Below, piece by piece: positions 7,545 to 14,922 of a DNA stretch of 51,461 bases. The position numbers and the translations under genes are program-made. The DNA is from Candidatus Omnitrophota bacterium (GTDB taxonomy: Bacteria > Omnitrophota > Omnitrophia > Omnitrophales > Aquincolibacteriaceae), in the NCBI GenBank assembly GCA_016196565.1, contig JACPXK010000083.1:1-51461 (forward strand). The letters are read 5' to 3'. The notes beneath the pieces are model-generated. The model saw nothing but the letters and a program-made list of their open reading frames with translations. It was not told where the DNA came from and searched no databases. Position 1 is the stretch's first letter. Each line of letters begins with the position of its first letter.

Positions 7545-8232
7545 TTTTGCCTCGCCTCCCAAAGGCGATATTCAGCGCATTTTCGATTCCATCGCCTTCC
7601 GTTATGATTTCCTGAACACATTCCTCAGCTTGAAGCTCGATGACATGTGGCGCCGGCGTTCGCGCGATTTGATGCTCGAAGGCTGCGAGCGTTCCATTCT
7701 CGATTTGGGCGTTGGCACAGGAAAATTCCTCCAATCTTTTCTTTCGGTAAAATCTTTTGACCGCGCTGTGGGCCTGGATTTTTCAGCCGGCATGCTGGAA
7801 GAAGCTCGCCGTCATTTGCCTGCCAGTGTCGAGCTCGTGAATGCGGATTTTCACAATCTGCCTTTTGAAGACAGGGGATTTGATCTTGTGATTTCAGCCT
7901 TTACACTGCGCAGCGTCAAAGAAATGCCTCATTTTTTGGCGGAGGTTTATCGTATTTTGAAGCCGGAAGGAAAAGCCGGATTTCTTTGCCTTACGCGCCC
8001 CAAATCTATTTTTTGGAAAATTCTCTACTACCCGTACCTGAATTTTTATTTGCCGGTGGTAGGGCGGCTTCTATCGGGCAATTGGAATGCTTATCGTTTT
8101 CTTTCAGAGTCTATTCAAACTTTTCAAGACCCCAGCCAAACCAAAACCATGATGGCAGACGCCGGATTTCGCGATGTCCGAATCCACGCTTTTACTTTCG
8201 GCGCCGCCACTTTAATCCTAGGGAAAAAATAA
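7531..8232 (+). CDS. menG: Demethylmenaquinone methyltransferase (UbiE/MenG type)
   Basis: The protein is 233 aa. It is a class I SAM-dependent methyltransferase expected to perform the last menaquinone step, C-methylation of the ring. The UbiE opening IQRIFDSIAFRYDFLNTFLS and WRRRSRDL are clear, as are motif I ILDLGVGTGKFLQSF and VVISAFTLRSV-like LVISAFTLRSVKEMPHFLAE followed by RILKPEGKAGFLCL. ATG 7531 fits the family start and overlaps mqnC by 14 bases. The operon context supports menaquinone as the substrate class. Confidence 0.9.
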   Translation: MSSTSFASPPKGDIQRIFDSIAFRYDFLNTFLSLKLDDMWRRRSRDLMLEGCERSILDLGVGTGKFLQSFLSVKSFDRAVGLDFSAGMLEEARRHLPASVELVNADFHNLPFEDRGFDLVISAFTLRSVKEMPHFLAEVYRILKPEGKAGFLCLTRPKSIFWKILYYPYLNFYLPVVGRLLSGNWNAYRFLSESIQTFQDPSQTKTMMADAGFRDVRIHAFTFGAATLILGKK

Positions 8233-8699
8233 TGATGAATTATGAAGAAAAAATAAAATCTTTGGGACTTGTTTTGCCTATTCCAGCCAAACCGGTGGGC
8301 TCTTATACGCCGGTGGTCATGCAAGGGGATTTGGCGGTTTTGAGCGGACAAATTTCCAAAGCCGCGGATGGAAAACTGATCACTGGGAAAGTCGGCAAGG
8401 AATTAACGGTGGAGCAAGGCAAAGAGGCCGCACGCACGGCGGCCCTGAACGTGATTGCGATTATCAAAGATTTAATCGGCTTTTCCAAATTCGAACGATT
8501 TCTGCGCGTGGTGGGCTATGTGCAATCCGCGCCTGATTTTTATGAACATTCCGCCATCGTTAATGGCGCTAGCGATCTTTTTCTCGAGATTTTCGGCCAA
8601 AACGGGATTCATGCCCGTTCGTCGATCGGCATGGCAAGTTTGCCGCTCAATGCGGCAGTTGAGATCGAGGTGACACTCGCTTTAAAGAAAAACGCATGA
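8232..8699 (+). CDS. RidA/YjgF/YER057c family protein
   Basis: The protein is 155 aa. RidA-like proteins hydrolyse reactive enamine/imine intermediates, though many subfamilies have unknown substrates. The pattern PVGSYTPVVMQGDLAVLSGQ, RTAALNVIAIIKD, FLRVVGYVQSAPDF and GIHARSSIGMASLPLNAAVEIE matches the YER057c subgroup, which is longer than classic RidA. The catalytic Arg of the classic S-x-G-x-x-x-L-P region has its counterpart in ARSSIGMASLPL. The start overlaps the menG stop by one base and its end overlaps the next gene by four. Its role in a menaquinone operon is unclear. Confidence 0.85.
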   Translation: MMNYEEKIKSLGLVLPIPAKPVGSYTPVVMQGDLAVLSGQISKAADGKLITGKVGKELTVEQGKEAARTAALNVIAIIKDLIGFSKFERFLRVVGYVQSAPDFYEHSAIVNGASDLFLEIFGQNGIHARSSIGMASLPLNAAVEIEVTLALKKNA

Positions 8700-9565
8700 A
8701 GTCATTTCTCAAGTTTCTGGCGGTTGTACTCGCCATCGTCATCTTAAGTTCTCTTCTTGCCCCCTGGCTTTTCACCTTTCTTCCTTTTAAATTCGAGCGG
8801 ATTTTTCACCGCCTCATCATGATTTTCAGCCTGATTGCCGCGGTATTTTTTGTCCGTATCAAAAAAGAGAATCTGATGGAATTTGGGCTGGCCTGGACAG
8901 CCGAAAGCCCGCGATTTTTCTCGAAAACTTTTTTGATCGGACTTTTCACTATTCTGCTTTTTTCTGTTTTGAAGCTTCTATTTCATGATGCGGTATTATC
9001 GACTCAACATCCCGGTATTTTGGGATGGACTTTGTTTTTACTCAAAATCACGGCCGCCAGCCTTCTCATTGGGGTAATTGAAGAATTTTTTTTCCGGGGA
9101 TTTCTTTTTCAAACGCTTCGAAAAAGATTTTCTTTTCCGCTTATTTTAAGCGTGACCATCACCAGCGCGATTTATTCGGTGGTTCATTTTTTGCGGGACT
9201 ATAAACCTTTGATCGGCCCCAACCCGACTTTTTTTGACAGTTTGAAACTCGCCGGCGCGCCGGTGCTTGTTTTTTCCAATTGGCATGAAATCTGGCCGGA
9301 AGCCTTGGGATTATTTCTTTTCGGGGTGATCTTGAATGATCTCGCCGTCCGGACGAAGTCCCTTTATCCTTCCATCGGTTTGCACGCGGGCTGTGTTTTT
9401 GCCGTCAAACTGGACGGCATGCTGATCAATCACTGGAACCAGCATCCGTTTTATTTGGGAACTGAAAAGGTCCTCGACGGTCTTCTCGGCTGGGTGCTTC
9501 TCCTCCTGCTTTTTGTCCTATTGAGAATAAGTATAAAGACACAAACTCTTAGACCGTCATTCTGA
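8696..9565 (+). CDS. CPBP (CAAX/Abi type) intramembrane metalloprotease
   Basis: The protein is 289 aa with about eight hydrophobic segments. The glutamate motif EEFFFRG (EExxxR) and the later motifs SVVHFL and GLHAGCVF supply the predicted metal ligands of CPBP proteases in the usual order. Substrates of bacterial members are mostly unknown. It overlaps the RidA gene by four bases and ends the operon. The last codons (PSF) and the stop lie inside the repeat at 9556-9620, so that element probably truncated or replaced the original C-terminus. Confidence 0.85.
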   Translation: MKSFLKFLAVVLAIVILSSLLAPWLFTFLPFKFERIFHRLIMIFSLIAAVFFVRIKKENLMEFGLAWTAESPRFFSKTFLIGLFTILLFSVLKLLFHDAVLSTQHPGILGWTLFLLKITAASLLIGVIEEFFFRGFLFQTLRKRFSFPLILSVTITSAIYSVVHFLRDYKPLIGPNPTFFDSLKLAGAPVLVFSNWHEIWPEALGLFLFGVILNDLAVRTKSLYPSIGLHAGCVFAVKLDGMLINHWNQHPFYLGTEKVLDGLLGWVLLLLLFVLLRISIKTQTLRPSF

Positions 9566-9620
9566 GGCCCGAAGGGCCGAAGAATCTCATAATGAGATCC
9601 TTCGCTTCGCTCAGGATGAC
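9556..9620 (+). repeat. MITE/REP-like palindromic element
   Basis: The element is 65 bp. The outer arms GTCATTCTGAG (9556-9566) and CTCAGGATGAC (9610-9620) pair over 11 positions with one mismatch. Inside are the palindrome GGCCCGAAGGGCC and a pairing between ATCTCAT and ATGAGAT. Elements with these arms are widespread dispersed repeats in bacteria. The stop codon of the CPBP gene (9563-9565) is within the left arm, and the fold may also end transcription of the operon. Confidence 0.7.
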
Positions 9621-9672
9621 GATGAGACCACTTTTCTTGACTTTCCTTTGAGCCGTGGCATAATAAGCCTTC

Positions 9673-9738
9673 AGCTCCTTCAGCTTGATCGTCATAACTT
9701 AAATCCAATCAATGAGTTATGAAAAATCTGAAGGAGCT
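9673..9738 (+). promoter_or_regulatory. Nested inverted repeats upstream of the cysteine desulfurase gene
   Basis: Two perfect dyads are nested. The outer is AGCTCCTTCAG (9673-9683) with CTGAAGGAGCT (9728-9738), 11 bp. The inner is TCATAACT (9692-9699) with AGTTATGA (9715-9722), 8 bp. The outer right arm is followed by TTTTAAT, so the RNA could form a terminator or attenuator, or the fold could mask the AAGGAG at 9731-9736. It could also bind a regulator such as an Fe-S sensor. No family match is claimed. Confidence 0.45.
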
Positions 9739-9757
9739 TTTTAATCTCAAAATCATC

Positions 9758-10939
9758 ATGACTCGTTATTACTTCGACTATAATGCCACTTCACCCGTCG
9801 CTTCCGAGGTCCGGGAGGCGATGAACCCCTTTTTTAACGATCAATTCGGAAATCCTTCCAGCCTTCACCAATTAGGAAAAGCCTCGGCCAAAGCCGTCCG
9901 TGACGCCCGCCGCAAAATCGCCGCTTGCCTTGTGATCGACAATGAAAATGAACTTATTTTTACCAGCGGCGGCACGGAAAGCAACAACGCCGCCATTCGT
10001 TCGGCCCTCGCGACTTCCGGAAAAAAAGAAGTGGTGATAAGCGCCGTCGAGCATTCCAGCATTCGCAGTTTGGCAAAAGTCCTTGAAAAAGAGGGGTATA
10101 TCATCCGCCGCGTTGGAGTTGATGAAAACGGCCGCCTCAAAATGGAGGAGCTCAAACAGGCGCTTTCCGATCAAACCGCCATTGTTTCTTTGATGATGGC
10201 CAATAATGAAACCGGTGTTTTATTTGATATCGAAGCCGCGGGGGCTGTCATTAAATCGCGCGGCATTCCTTTTCATGTGGATGCGGTTCAGGCCGTGGGA
10301 AAAGTCTCTCTTAATCTCAGAAACAGTTTGATTGATTTTCTTTCCTTGTCCGGCCACAAATTCAATGCCCCTAAGGGAATCGGAGCGCTTTACGTGCGCT
10401 CCAGCATGCCGTTTAAATCCTTTGTGACGGGCGGCGGTCAAGAACGCGGCCGGCGCGCCGGAACGGAAAATGTGGCTTATGTGGCCGGTATGGCACAGGC
10501 TTGCCAATGGGCTTATGACAACTTGGCCGCCGAATCCAAACGTTTAAAAACACTTCGCGATCATTTCGAAAAATTGATTACTCAAAAAGTTCCCGATACC
10601 AAAATCAACGGCCTCGGCGCGTCACGGCTTCCCAATACCACCAGCATTCTTTTCAAAAATGTGGACGGGGAGGGTTTGCTTTTCGCCCTCGATCAAAAAG
10701 GAATTTGCGCCTCAACCGGTTCGGCCTGTATGAGCGGTTCCCCGGAACCTTCTTATGTTTTAAAAGCCATGGGCCTTTCGGACGAAGAAGCCCACGGCTC
10801 GATTCGTTTCAGTTTCGGCCGTTTCACGAAAGAATCGGACATTGAAGCCGGCGCCGGTCTTGTGGCCGACACGGTGGCTTATATGAGAAATTTGAGATCT
10901 CGCAGCGAACATTCTTCGAAAAATGAAGTGCGCACCTAA
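9758..10939 (+). CDS. Cysteine desulfurase (NifS/IscS family)
   Basis: The protein is 393 aa. It is a PLP enzyme that takes sulfur from cysteine for Fe-S cluster assembly. The family opening YYFDYNATSPVASEVREAM, the PLP lysine in SGHKFNAPKG, SGGTESNNAAIRSAL and the active-site cysteine loop CASTGSACMSG are all visible. I chose ATG 9758 because the family starts just before YYFDYNATS; an upstream ATG at 9719 would add 13 residues and lies within the inverted repeats. The tail (SRSEHSSKNEVRT) extends beyond the conserved fold. The gene overlaps mrp by one base, a logical Fe-S pairing. Confidence 0.9.
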   Translation: MTRYYFDYNATSPVASEVREAMNPFFNDQFGNPSSLHQLGKASAKAVRDARRKIAACLVIDNENELIFTSGGTESNNAAIRSALATSGKKEVVISAVEHSSIRSLAKVLEKEGYIIRRVGVDENGRLKMEELKQALSDQTAIVSLMMANNETGVLFDIEAAGAVIKSRGIPFHVDAVQAVGKVSLNLRNSLIDFLSLSGHKFNAPKGIGALYVRSSMPFKSFVTGGGQERGRRAGTENVAYVAGMAQACQWAYDNLAAESKRLKTLRDHFEKLITQKVPDTKINGLGASRLPNTTSILFKNVDGEGLLFALDQKGICASTGSACMSGSPEPSYVLKAMGLSDEEAHGSIRFSFGRFTKESDIEAGAGLVADTVAYMRNLRSRSEHSSKNEVRT

Positions 10940-11952
10940 TGGATAAAGAAGAGATCATTGGACTCCTCAAGGAAATTCAGGATCCGGAGCTTGAGCGGGA
11001 CATTGTCGCGCTCGGCATGCTGCGCGATGTTCAAATTAAGGAAAGTGAAGTTTTAGTTCAGCTTGAAATGGCTTCGCCTTCCGAGGCCCTTCGGCAGCAA
11101 ATCAAATCTCAAGTCGAAAAAAAACTTTCCGCTCATTCTGAAATCAAAAAATTAAAAGTAGAAGTTTCCGTCCCTTCACGTCAAGGCGGGCCCGCCTTTT
11201 CGGCCAAGCAGCAAATTCCCGGTATTGATCATGTTGTTGCCGTGGCCAGCGGTAAAGGCGGCGTCGGCAAAACCACCGTGGCAGTAAACCTGGCTTGCGC
11301 CTTAGCGGCTCAAGGACATCATGTCGGACTTATGGACGGGGACATTTACGGCCCGAATGTTCCTCTCATGTTCGGCATTCCTCACGAAACAAGACCTCAA
11401 GTTAATCCGGAAGGAAAAATTATCCCGCTTGAAAAATACGGCGTTAAAATAATTTCTATGGGAATTCTGGTGCCGCCCGACCAGCCGATGGTATGGCGCG
11501 GGCCGATGCTTCATAGCGCGGTGACCCAGTTCCTGCAAAAAGTAGATTGGGGAAAACTTGATTATTTGCTGGTGGACCTTCCGCCGGGAACAGGCGACGT
11601 GCAGCTTTCTTTAGTTCAAACCGTGCCGCTTTCGGGAGCCGTAGTGGTGACCACACCGCAAGAAGTGGCGCTCATGGATGTGCGGAAGGGGATCGCCATG
11701 TTTCGCAAAACGCAAGTTCCGATTCTTGGAATCGTTGAAAACATGACGGGAGAAATTTTCGGAAAAGGCGGCGGGGACAAAGCTGCCCGTGAATTTCAAG
11801 TGCCCTATTTAGGGGATGTCCCCCTTGACGGCCAGGTCCGGGAAAGCGGGGATCAAGGAAAGCCCGTCGTGCTTTCTCATCCTGAAAAACCCTCGGCCAA
11901 GGCTTTAATGAAAGCTGCTTTAATGCTGGATCAAGCGATGGTGAAGGTTTAA
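10939..11952 (+). CDS. mrp: Mrp/ApbC-type P-loop ATPase (Fe-S carrier family)
   Basis: The protein is 337 aa. It has an N-terminal MIP18/DUF59 domain (residues 1-80, with the LLKEIQDPELERDIV motif), then a ParA-like ATPase with the deviant Walker A motif SGKGGVGKTTVAVN, GLMDGDIYGPNVPLMF and LLVDLPPGTGD. The family carries and inserts Fe-S clusters. Unusually, the C-terminal CxxC that normally follows ENMS is missing: the chain goes from ENMTGE directly to IFGKGGG. Cluster binding would then need other ligands, or the protein has another role. It follows the cysteine desulfurase and directly abuts folE. Confidence 0.9.
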   Translation: MDKEEIIGLLKEIQDPELERDIVALGMLRDVQIKESEVLVQLEMASPSEALRQQIKSQVEKKLSAHSEIKKLKVEVSVPSRQGGPAFSAKQQIPGIDHVVAVASGKGGVGKTTVAVNLACALAAQGHHVGLMDGDIYGPNVPLMFGIPHETRPQVNPEGKIIPLEKYGVKIISMGILVPPDQPMVWRGPMLHSAVTQFLQKVDWGKLDYLLVDLPPGTGDVQLSLVQTVPLSGAVVVTTPQEVALMDVRKGIAMFRKTQVPILGIVENMTGEIFGKGGGDKAAREFQVPYLGDVPLDGQVRESGDQGKPVVLSHPEKPSAKALMKAALMLDQAMVKV

Positions 11953-12552
11953 ATGCGACAAAAAGTAATTTTCCCAGCCGGCAAAGGTCATGAGCTTCAT
12001 CGTATGGAAGCGATTGTCCGCGAGCTTTTGGAACATTTGGGAGAGGCCCCGGACCGCGAAGGACTTGTCAGGACGCCCCGGCGTGTGGCCATGTCGCTTA
12101 AATATTTGACGCAAGGGTACCGCCAGAACGTTGAAAAAATACTGAACGGCGCTATTTTTGAAGAACCCTACGACGAAATGGTGCTGGTCAAAGACATTGA
12201 AATTTTTTCCCTTTGCGAACATCATCTTCTGCCTTTTTACGGAAAGGCCCATGTGGCCTATATTCCCAATGGAAAAATCATTGGCTTGAGCAAAATTCCG
12301 CGCGTGGTGGATATTTTCGCCAAACGTCTGCAGGTTCAGGAAAGACTGACGAGCCAAATTGCGGATTGCCTGATGAATGCCCTCAAGCCGCGCGGAGTGG
12401 GCGTGGTGATCGAGGCCCTGCATCTTTGCATGGCCATGCGCGGGGTAGAAAAAAGAACTTCCCTCACGGTAACAAGCTCCATGCTCGGATCTTTCCGCAC
12501 CAGCGACCGGGTAAGAGGGGAATTCTTAAGTTTGATTGGTAAGAAGGGATAA
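11953..12552 (+). CDS. folE: GTP cyclohydrolase I (FolE)
   Basis: The protein is 199 aa. It converts GTP to 7,8-dihydroneopterin triphosphate, the entry to folate. The zinc ligands (CEHH in [19 protein letters not shown], and the Cys of [10 protein letters not shown]) are intact. [35 protein letters not shown] and the C-terminal [11 protein letters not shown] are also intact. It starts on the base after the mrp stop. Its 3' end overlaps the convergent lpxD gene by 27 bases, so no terminator separates the two transcripts. Confidence 0.93.
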   Translation: MRQKVIFPAGKGHELHRMEAIVRELLEHLGEAPDREGLVRTPRRVAMSLKYLTQGYRQNVEKILNGAIFEEPYDEMVLVKDIEIFSLCEHHLLPFYGKAHVAYIPNGKIIGLSKIPRVVDIFAKRLQVQERLTSQIADCLMNALKPRGVGVVIEALHLCMAMRGVEKRTSLTVTSSMLGSFRTSDRVRGEFLSLIGKKG

Positions 12553-13578
12553 CTGCTTTTCGAGTTCGTTCACGCGTTCGCGTAATTTCTTGATTTCTTC
12601 CAGCATTTCAGCCGATCGAAGCTGCGCGGCAATTTGTTTGCGCGCTTCCTGATAAGGCCTGGCGGGCTGGCCGAAAACAATTTGTTTGGCCGGGACTTTT
12701 TTCCCGCTCGGGAAACCTGCGCCGGCACCGACCATCACACCGTCTCCGATTTCCACGTGATCTCCAAGACCGACTTTTCCGCCCATCGTGACGCCGGCCC
12801 CGATTTTGCAGCTTCCTGAAATCCCGGTTTGCGCGGAAATGGCGCTGAAAGGTCCGATCACCACGTTGTGGGCGATTTGAACTTGATTGTCGATTTTGGC
12901 GCCTTGGCAAATGCGCGTGGATCCTACCGTGGCGCGGTCAATCGTGACACAAGAACCGATTTCAACTCCGGCTTCAATCACCACATTGCCGACCTGAGGC
13001 ACTTTTTCCAGTCCCCGAGGTCCGGCTACATAGCCGAATCCATCGGCACCGACCACGCTTCCGCTGTGAATAATCACGGAAGGTCCGATGATGCATTCAT
13101 CATAAATAATCACACCGGGATGAAGGATTGTCTTGGCGCCTACTTTGACTTTTCGTCCTACGAAAGTAAAACTGCGGATCACAGCCCCGTCCTCAATCTC
13201 TGCTTCGTCAGAAACCGTGGCAAAAGATTCAATCGTAACGCCTTTTCCGATTTTGGCACTCTTGGCAACGGAAGCTTGAGGAGAAATCACCCCGGAAAAA
13301 AGCGGCGCCGGATAAAACTCCCTCAAAAGGCGTGCCCAGGCCAACTTGGGTTCGGCGACCTGAATTAAAACTTTGGAAGAATGATCAATCGCAGGCGGCA
13401 CGATAAGGCAAGCAATCTCGGAGGGTTCAAGTTTTTTGAGCCCTTTGGCGTCCTGAACAAAAGTAATGAATCCTTTTATCGGCGATTCAATATTCGTAAT
13501 GCCTTCAACCGTGACGGCGCCGTCGCCGATGACCTTGCCGCCTAAAAACCGGGCGATTTCATTAACTGTTTTTTTCAT
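12526..13578 (-). CDS. lpxD: UDP-3-O-acylglucosamine N-acyltransferase (LpxD)
   Basis: The protein is 350 aa. It adds the N-linked acyl chain in lipid A synthesis, so the cell has a lipopolysaccharide-type outer membrane. An N-terminal uridine-binding domain (residues 1-95) is followed by a left-handed beta-helix of hexapeptide repeats. The catalytic histidine lies in QIAHNVVIG and the family sequence [11 protein letters not shown] is present. A C-terminal helix ([19 protein letters not shown]) would trimerise. ATG 13578 gives the family start; it overlaps the end of the upstream SurA-like gene by 17 bases, so the two are co-transcribed. Confidence 0.93.
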   Translation of the reverse strand: MKKTVNEIARFLGGKVIGDGAVTVEGITNIESPIKGFITFVQDAKGLKKLEPSEIACLIVPPAIDHSSKVLIQVAEPKLAWARLLREFYPAPLFSGVISPQASVAKSAKIGKGVTIESFATVSDEAEIEDGAVIRSFTFVGRKVKVGAKTILHPGVIIYDECIIGPSVIIHSGSVVGADGFGYVAGPRGLEKVPQVGNVVIEAGVEIGSCVTIDRATVGSTRICQGAKIDNQVQIAHNVVIGPFSAISAQTGISGSCKIGAGVTMGGKVGLGDHVEIGDGVMVGAGAGFPSGKKVPAKQIVFGQPARPYQEARKQIAAQLRSAEMLEEIKKLRERVNELEKQLSLLTNQT

Positions 13579-14566
13579 CTTGGGAGGTCCCTTCGCTTGG
13601 CGCCGGTTCTTCCGCCGGGGAATCACTCGGGGCCCGCGGCATATAATCTTTGATTTTCGCTTCTTGAAATAATTTCATGCTCCACTCCATAAAACTTTGA
13701 AATGGAATATTCTCCAAATATTTTTTCTTCCAGGTTTCAAAATGAGCTTCATCGGGATCCTTTTTTTCGAGAATTTTAAAGAGAATATATTCCCGGCCGT
13801 TAAATATCGGCTTCGAAATACTGCCCACGGAGAGTTGACTCAGCCATAAAACATTCTCCGCGGAAATTTGCGCGGCCTGGGCCGCGTCGCGCAAATGAAT
13901 GGCCGTGGAGTTGATCACACGTTCCTTGTTTTTTTCGATTTCCTTCTCCCAATTTTTTTTGCCGCTTGTTTCCTGATAAGCCGCACGTGCTTCCGCTTCA
14001 GTGGGATAGCGTATGGCCTGGAAGGCAATCGTGGCAGAATCCAGCATGAATTGTTTTCGAAGTTCTTCGTCTGCCGGCGGGGTGGCGGGCTTTGCGATTT
14101 GTTCCCGCAGGAGTTTGTGAATTCTCATGAACTCCCGCACTTTTTCTTCGAACCGGCGGGGAGATTCTCTGAAATTTGACTCTACCCAACGCTGATAATT
14201 TTGCGCCGGGGCATTCTCCAATCCTTGGGCTTTGAGAAGTCTGGCAACCTCGGCACGGACTTCCTCGTCGGTGACTTGTATGCCTTTTCTTTTCGCATAC
14301 CGGGAATACATAATGTTTTGCCAGGTTTTTTGTCTTAGGACTTCGGGGTCGTCAGGAGATTGTGCGCTGCTAGCGGGAGAAAAGATTTGCGACCCCCGGT
14401 AAAAAAAGTCGAATTCCTGAAACGAAACATCCTGGCCGAAGACTTGTCCCACCGCCCGGCCTTCTTTTCTAAGCGAAGTCCCTACCGAGTAAGCCCCCCA
14501 AAGGGAAAAGGAAACAATGACGGTCCAGACAATAGTTTTGGTGTTTTTTCTAAGGGTTTTGAGCAT
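13562..14566 (-). CDS. SurA/PpiD-like membrane-anchored periplasmic chaperone
   Basis: The protein is 334 aa. A basic N-terminus is followed by one hydrophobic segment (TIVWTVIVSFSLWGAYSVG, residues 11-29), a membrane anchor or uncleaved signal. A SurA N-terminal-type helical domain follows (FGQDVSFQEFDFFYRGSQ, then YAKRKGIQVTDEEVRAEVA). The C-terminal half has only a weak resemblance to a PpiC rotamase (SVGSISKPIFNGREYILFKIL). It probably assists folding of outer-membrane or periplasmic proteins. It precedes lpxD on the minus strand, so envelope genes are grouped. The tail is acidic and proline-rich. Confidence 0.75.
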   Translation of the reverse strand: MLKTLRKNTKTIVWTVIVSFSLWGAYSVGTSLRKEGRAVGQVFGQDVSFQEFDFFYRGSQIFSPASSAQSPDDPEVLRQKTWQNIMYSRYAKRKGIQVTDEEVRAEVARLLKAQGLENAPAQNYQRWVESNFRESPRRFEEKVREFMRIHKLLREQIAKPATPPADEELRKQFMLDSATIAFQAIRYPTEAEARAAYQETSGKKNWEKEIEKNKERVINSTAIHLRDAAQAAQISAENVLWLSQLSVGSISKPIFNGREYILFKILEKKDPDEAHFETWKKKYLENIPFQSFMEWSMKLFQEAKIKDYMPRAPSDSPAEEPAPSEGTSQDEKNS

Positions 14567-14802
14567 GAGTTTGCATACACTATCACACCCCTTGGGGCGG
14601 AGTAAAGAGGACAGGAAAAAGAATCTAACTCCTTATGTCCTTTCGGTCTCGGAAATGGCGCCACAGTTAATCCTCATTGCTAGCAGATGTTAGCGGTTGA
14701 TAGCCCCAAAAATGAGATTTCTTGATCATTTTTCCCTCCTATGCTAACTTTTCACAACCTTTTTAATTCCTTTAAGATAGGAGTAATTTCTCCATACAGC
14801 CG
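14567..14802. promoter_or_regulatory. Divergent intergenic region between the chaperone gene and the giant gene
   Basis: This 236-bp spacer must hold promoters for both the minus-strand operon and the giant gene. An 8-bp inverted repeat, AAAAATGA (14708-14715) and TCATTTTT (14726-14733) with a 10-base loop, has A- and T-runs at its edges. It could work as an operator or a bidirectional terminator. No RNA gene or repeat family is recognisable. Confidence 0.5.
14751..14778 (+). promoter_or_regulatory. Candidate promoter of the giant gene
   Basis: TTCACA (14751-14756) and TAAGAT (14773-14778) are separated by 16 bases. Transcription would start near 14785, leaving a leader of under 20 bases. 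The only Shine-Dalgarno-like sequence, AGGAG at 14779-14783, is 19 bases before the ATG and probably too far away to serve it. This is a weak prediction. Confidence 0.3.
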
Positions 14803-14922
14803 ATGAGTCCGCCAAGACCTCGCCGGGACAACCGAAATGTCTCTTCTCTCCGAATTATTTCTCTTCTAACAGCCGTTTGTGTTTTCATCACACAACTTGG
14901 AATTTCCCCGGAAGCCTTGGCT
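14803..14922 (+). other. Sec signal peptide of the giant protein
   Basis: Residues 1-40 have an arginine-rich n-region (RPRRDNR), a hydrophobic core (IISLLTAVCVFITQLGI) and an Ala-x-Ala site (EALA, cleavage after residue 40). The first RSEVK motif follows at residues 47-51. This predicts export across the inner membrane, which is hard to reconcile with the sigma-factor, MutS and acetyltransferase modules further on. Confidence 0.75.

Noticed and set aside
10891..10939. RSE-containing tail of the cysteine desulfurase as another RSExR site
   Set aside because: It reads RSRSEHSSKNEVR, with the Arg far from RSE; a single imperfect match is not convincing.
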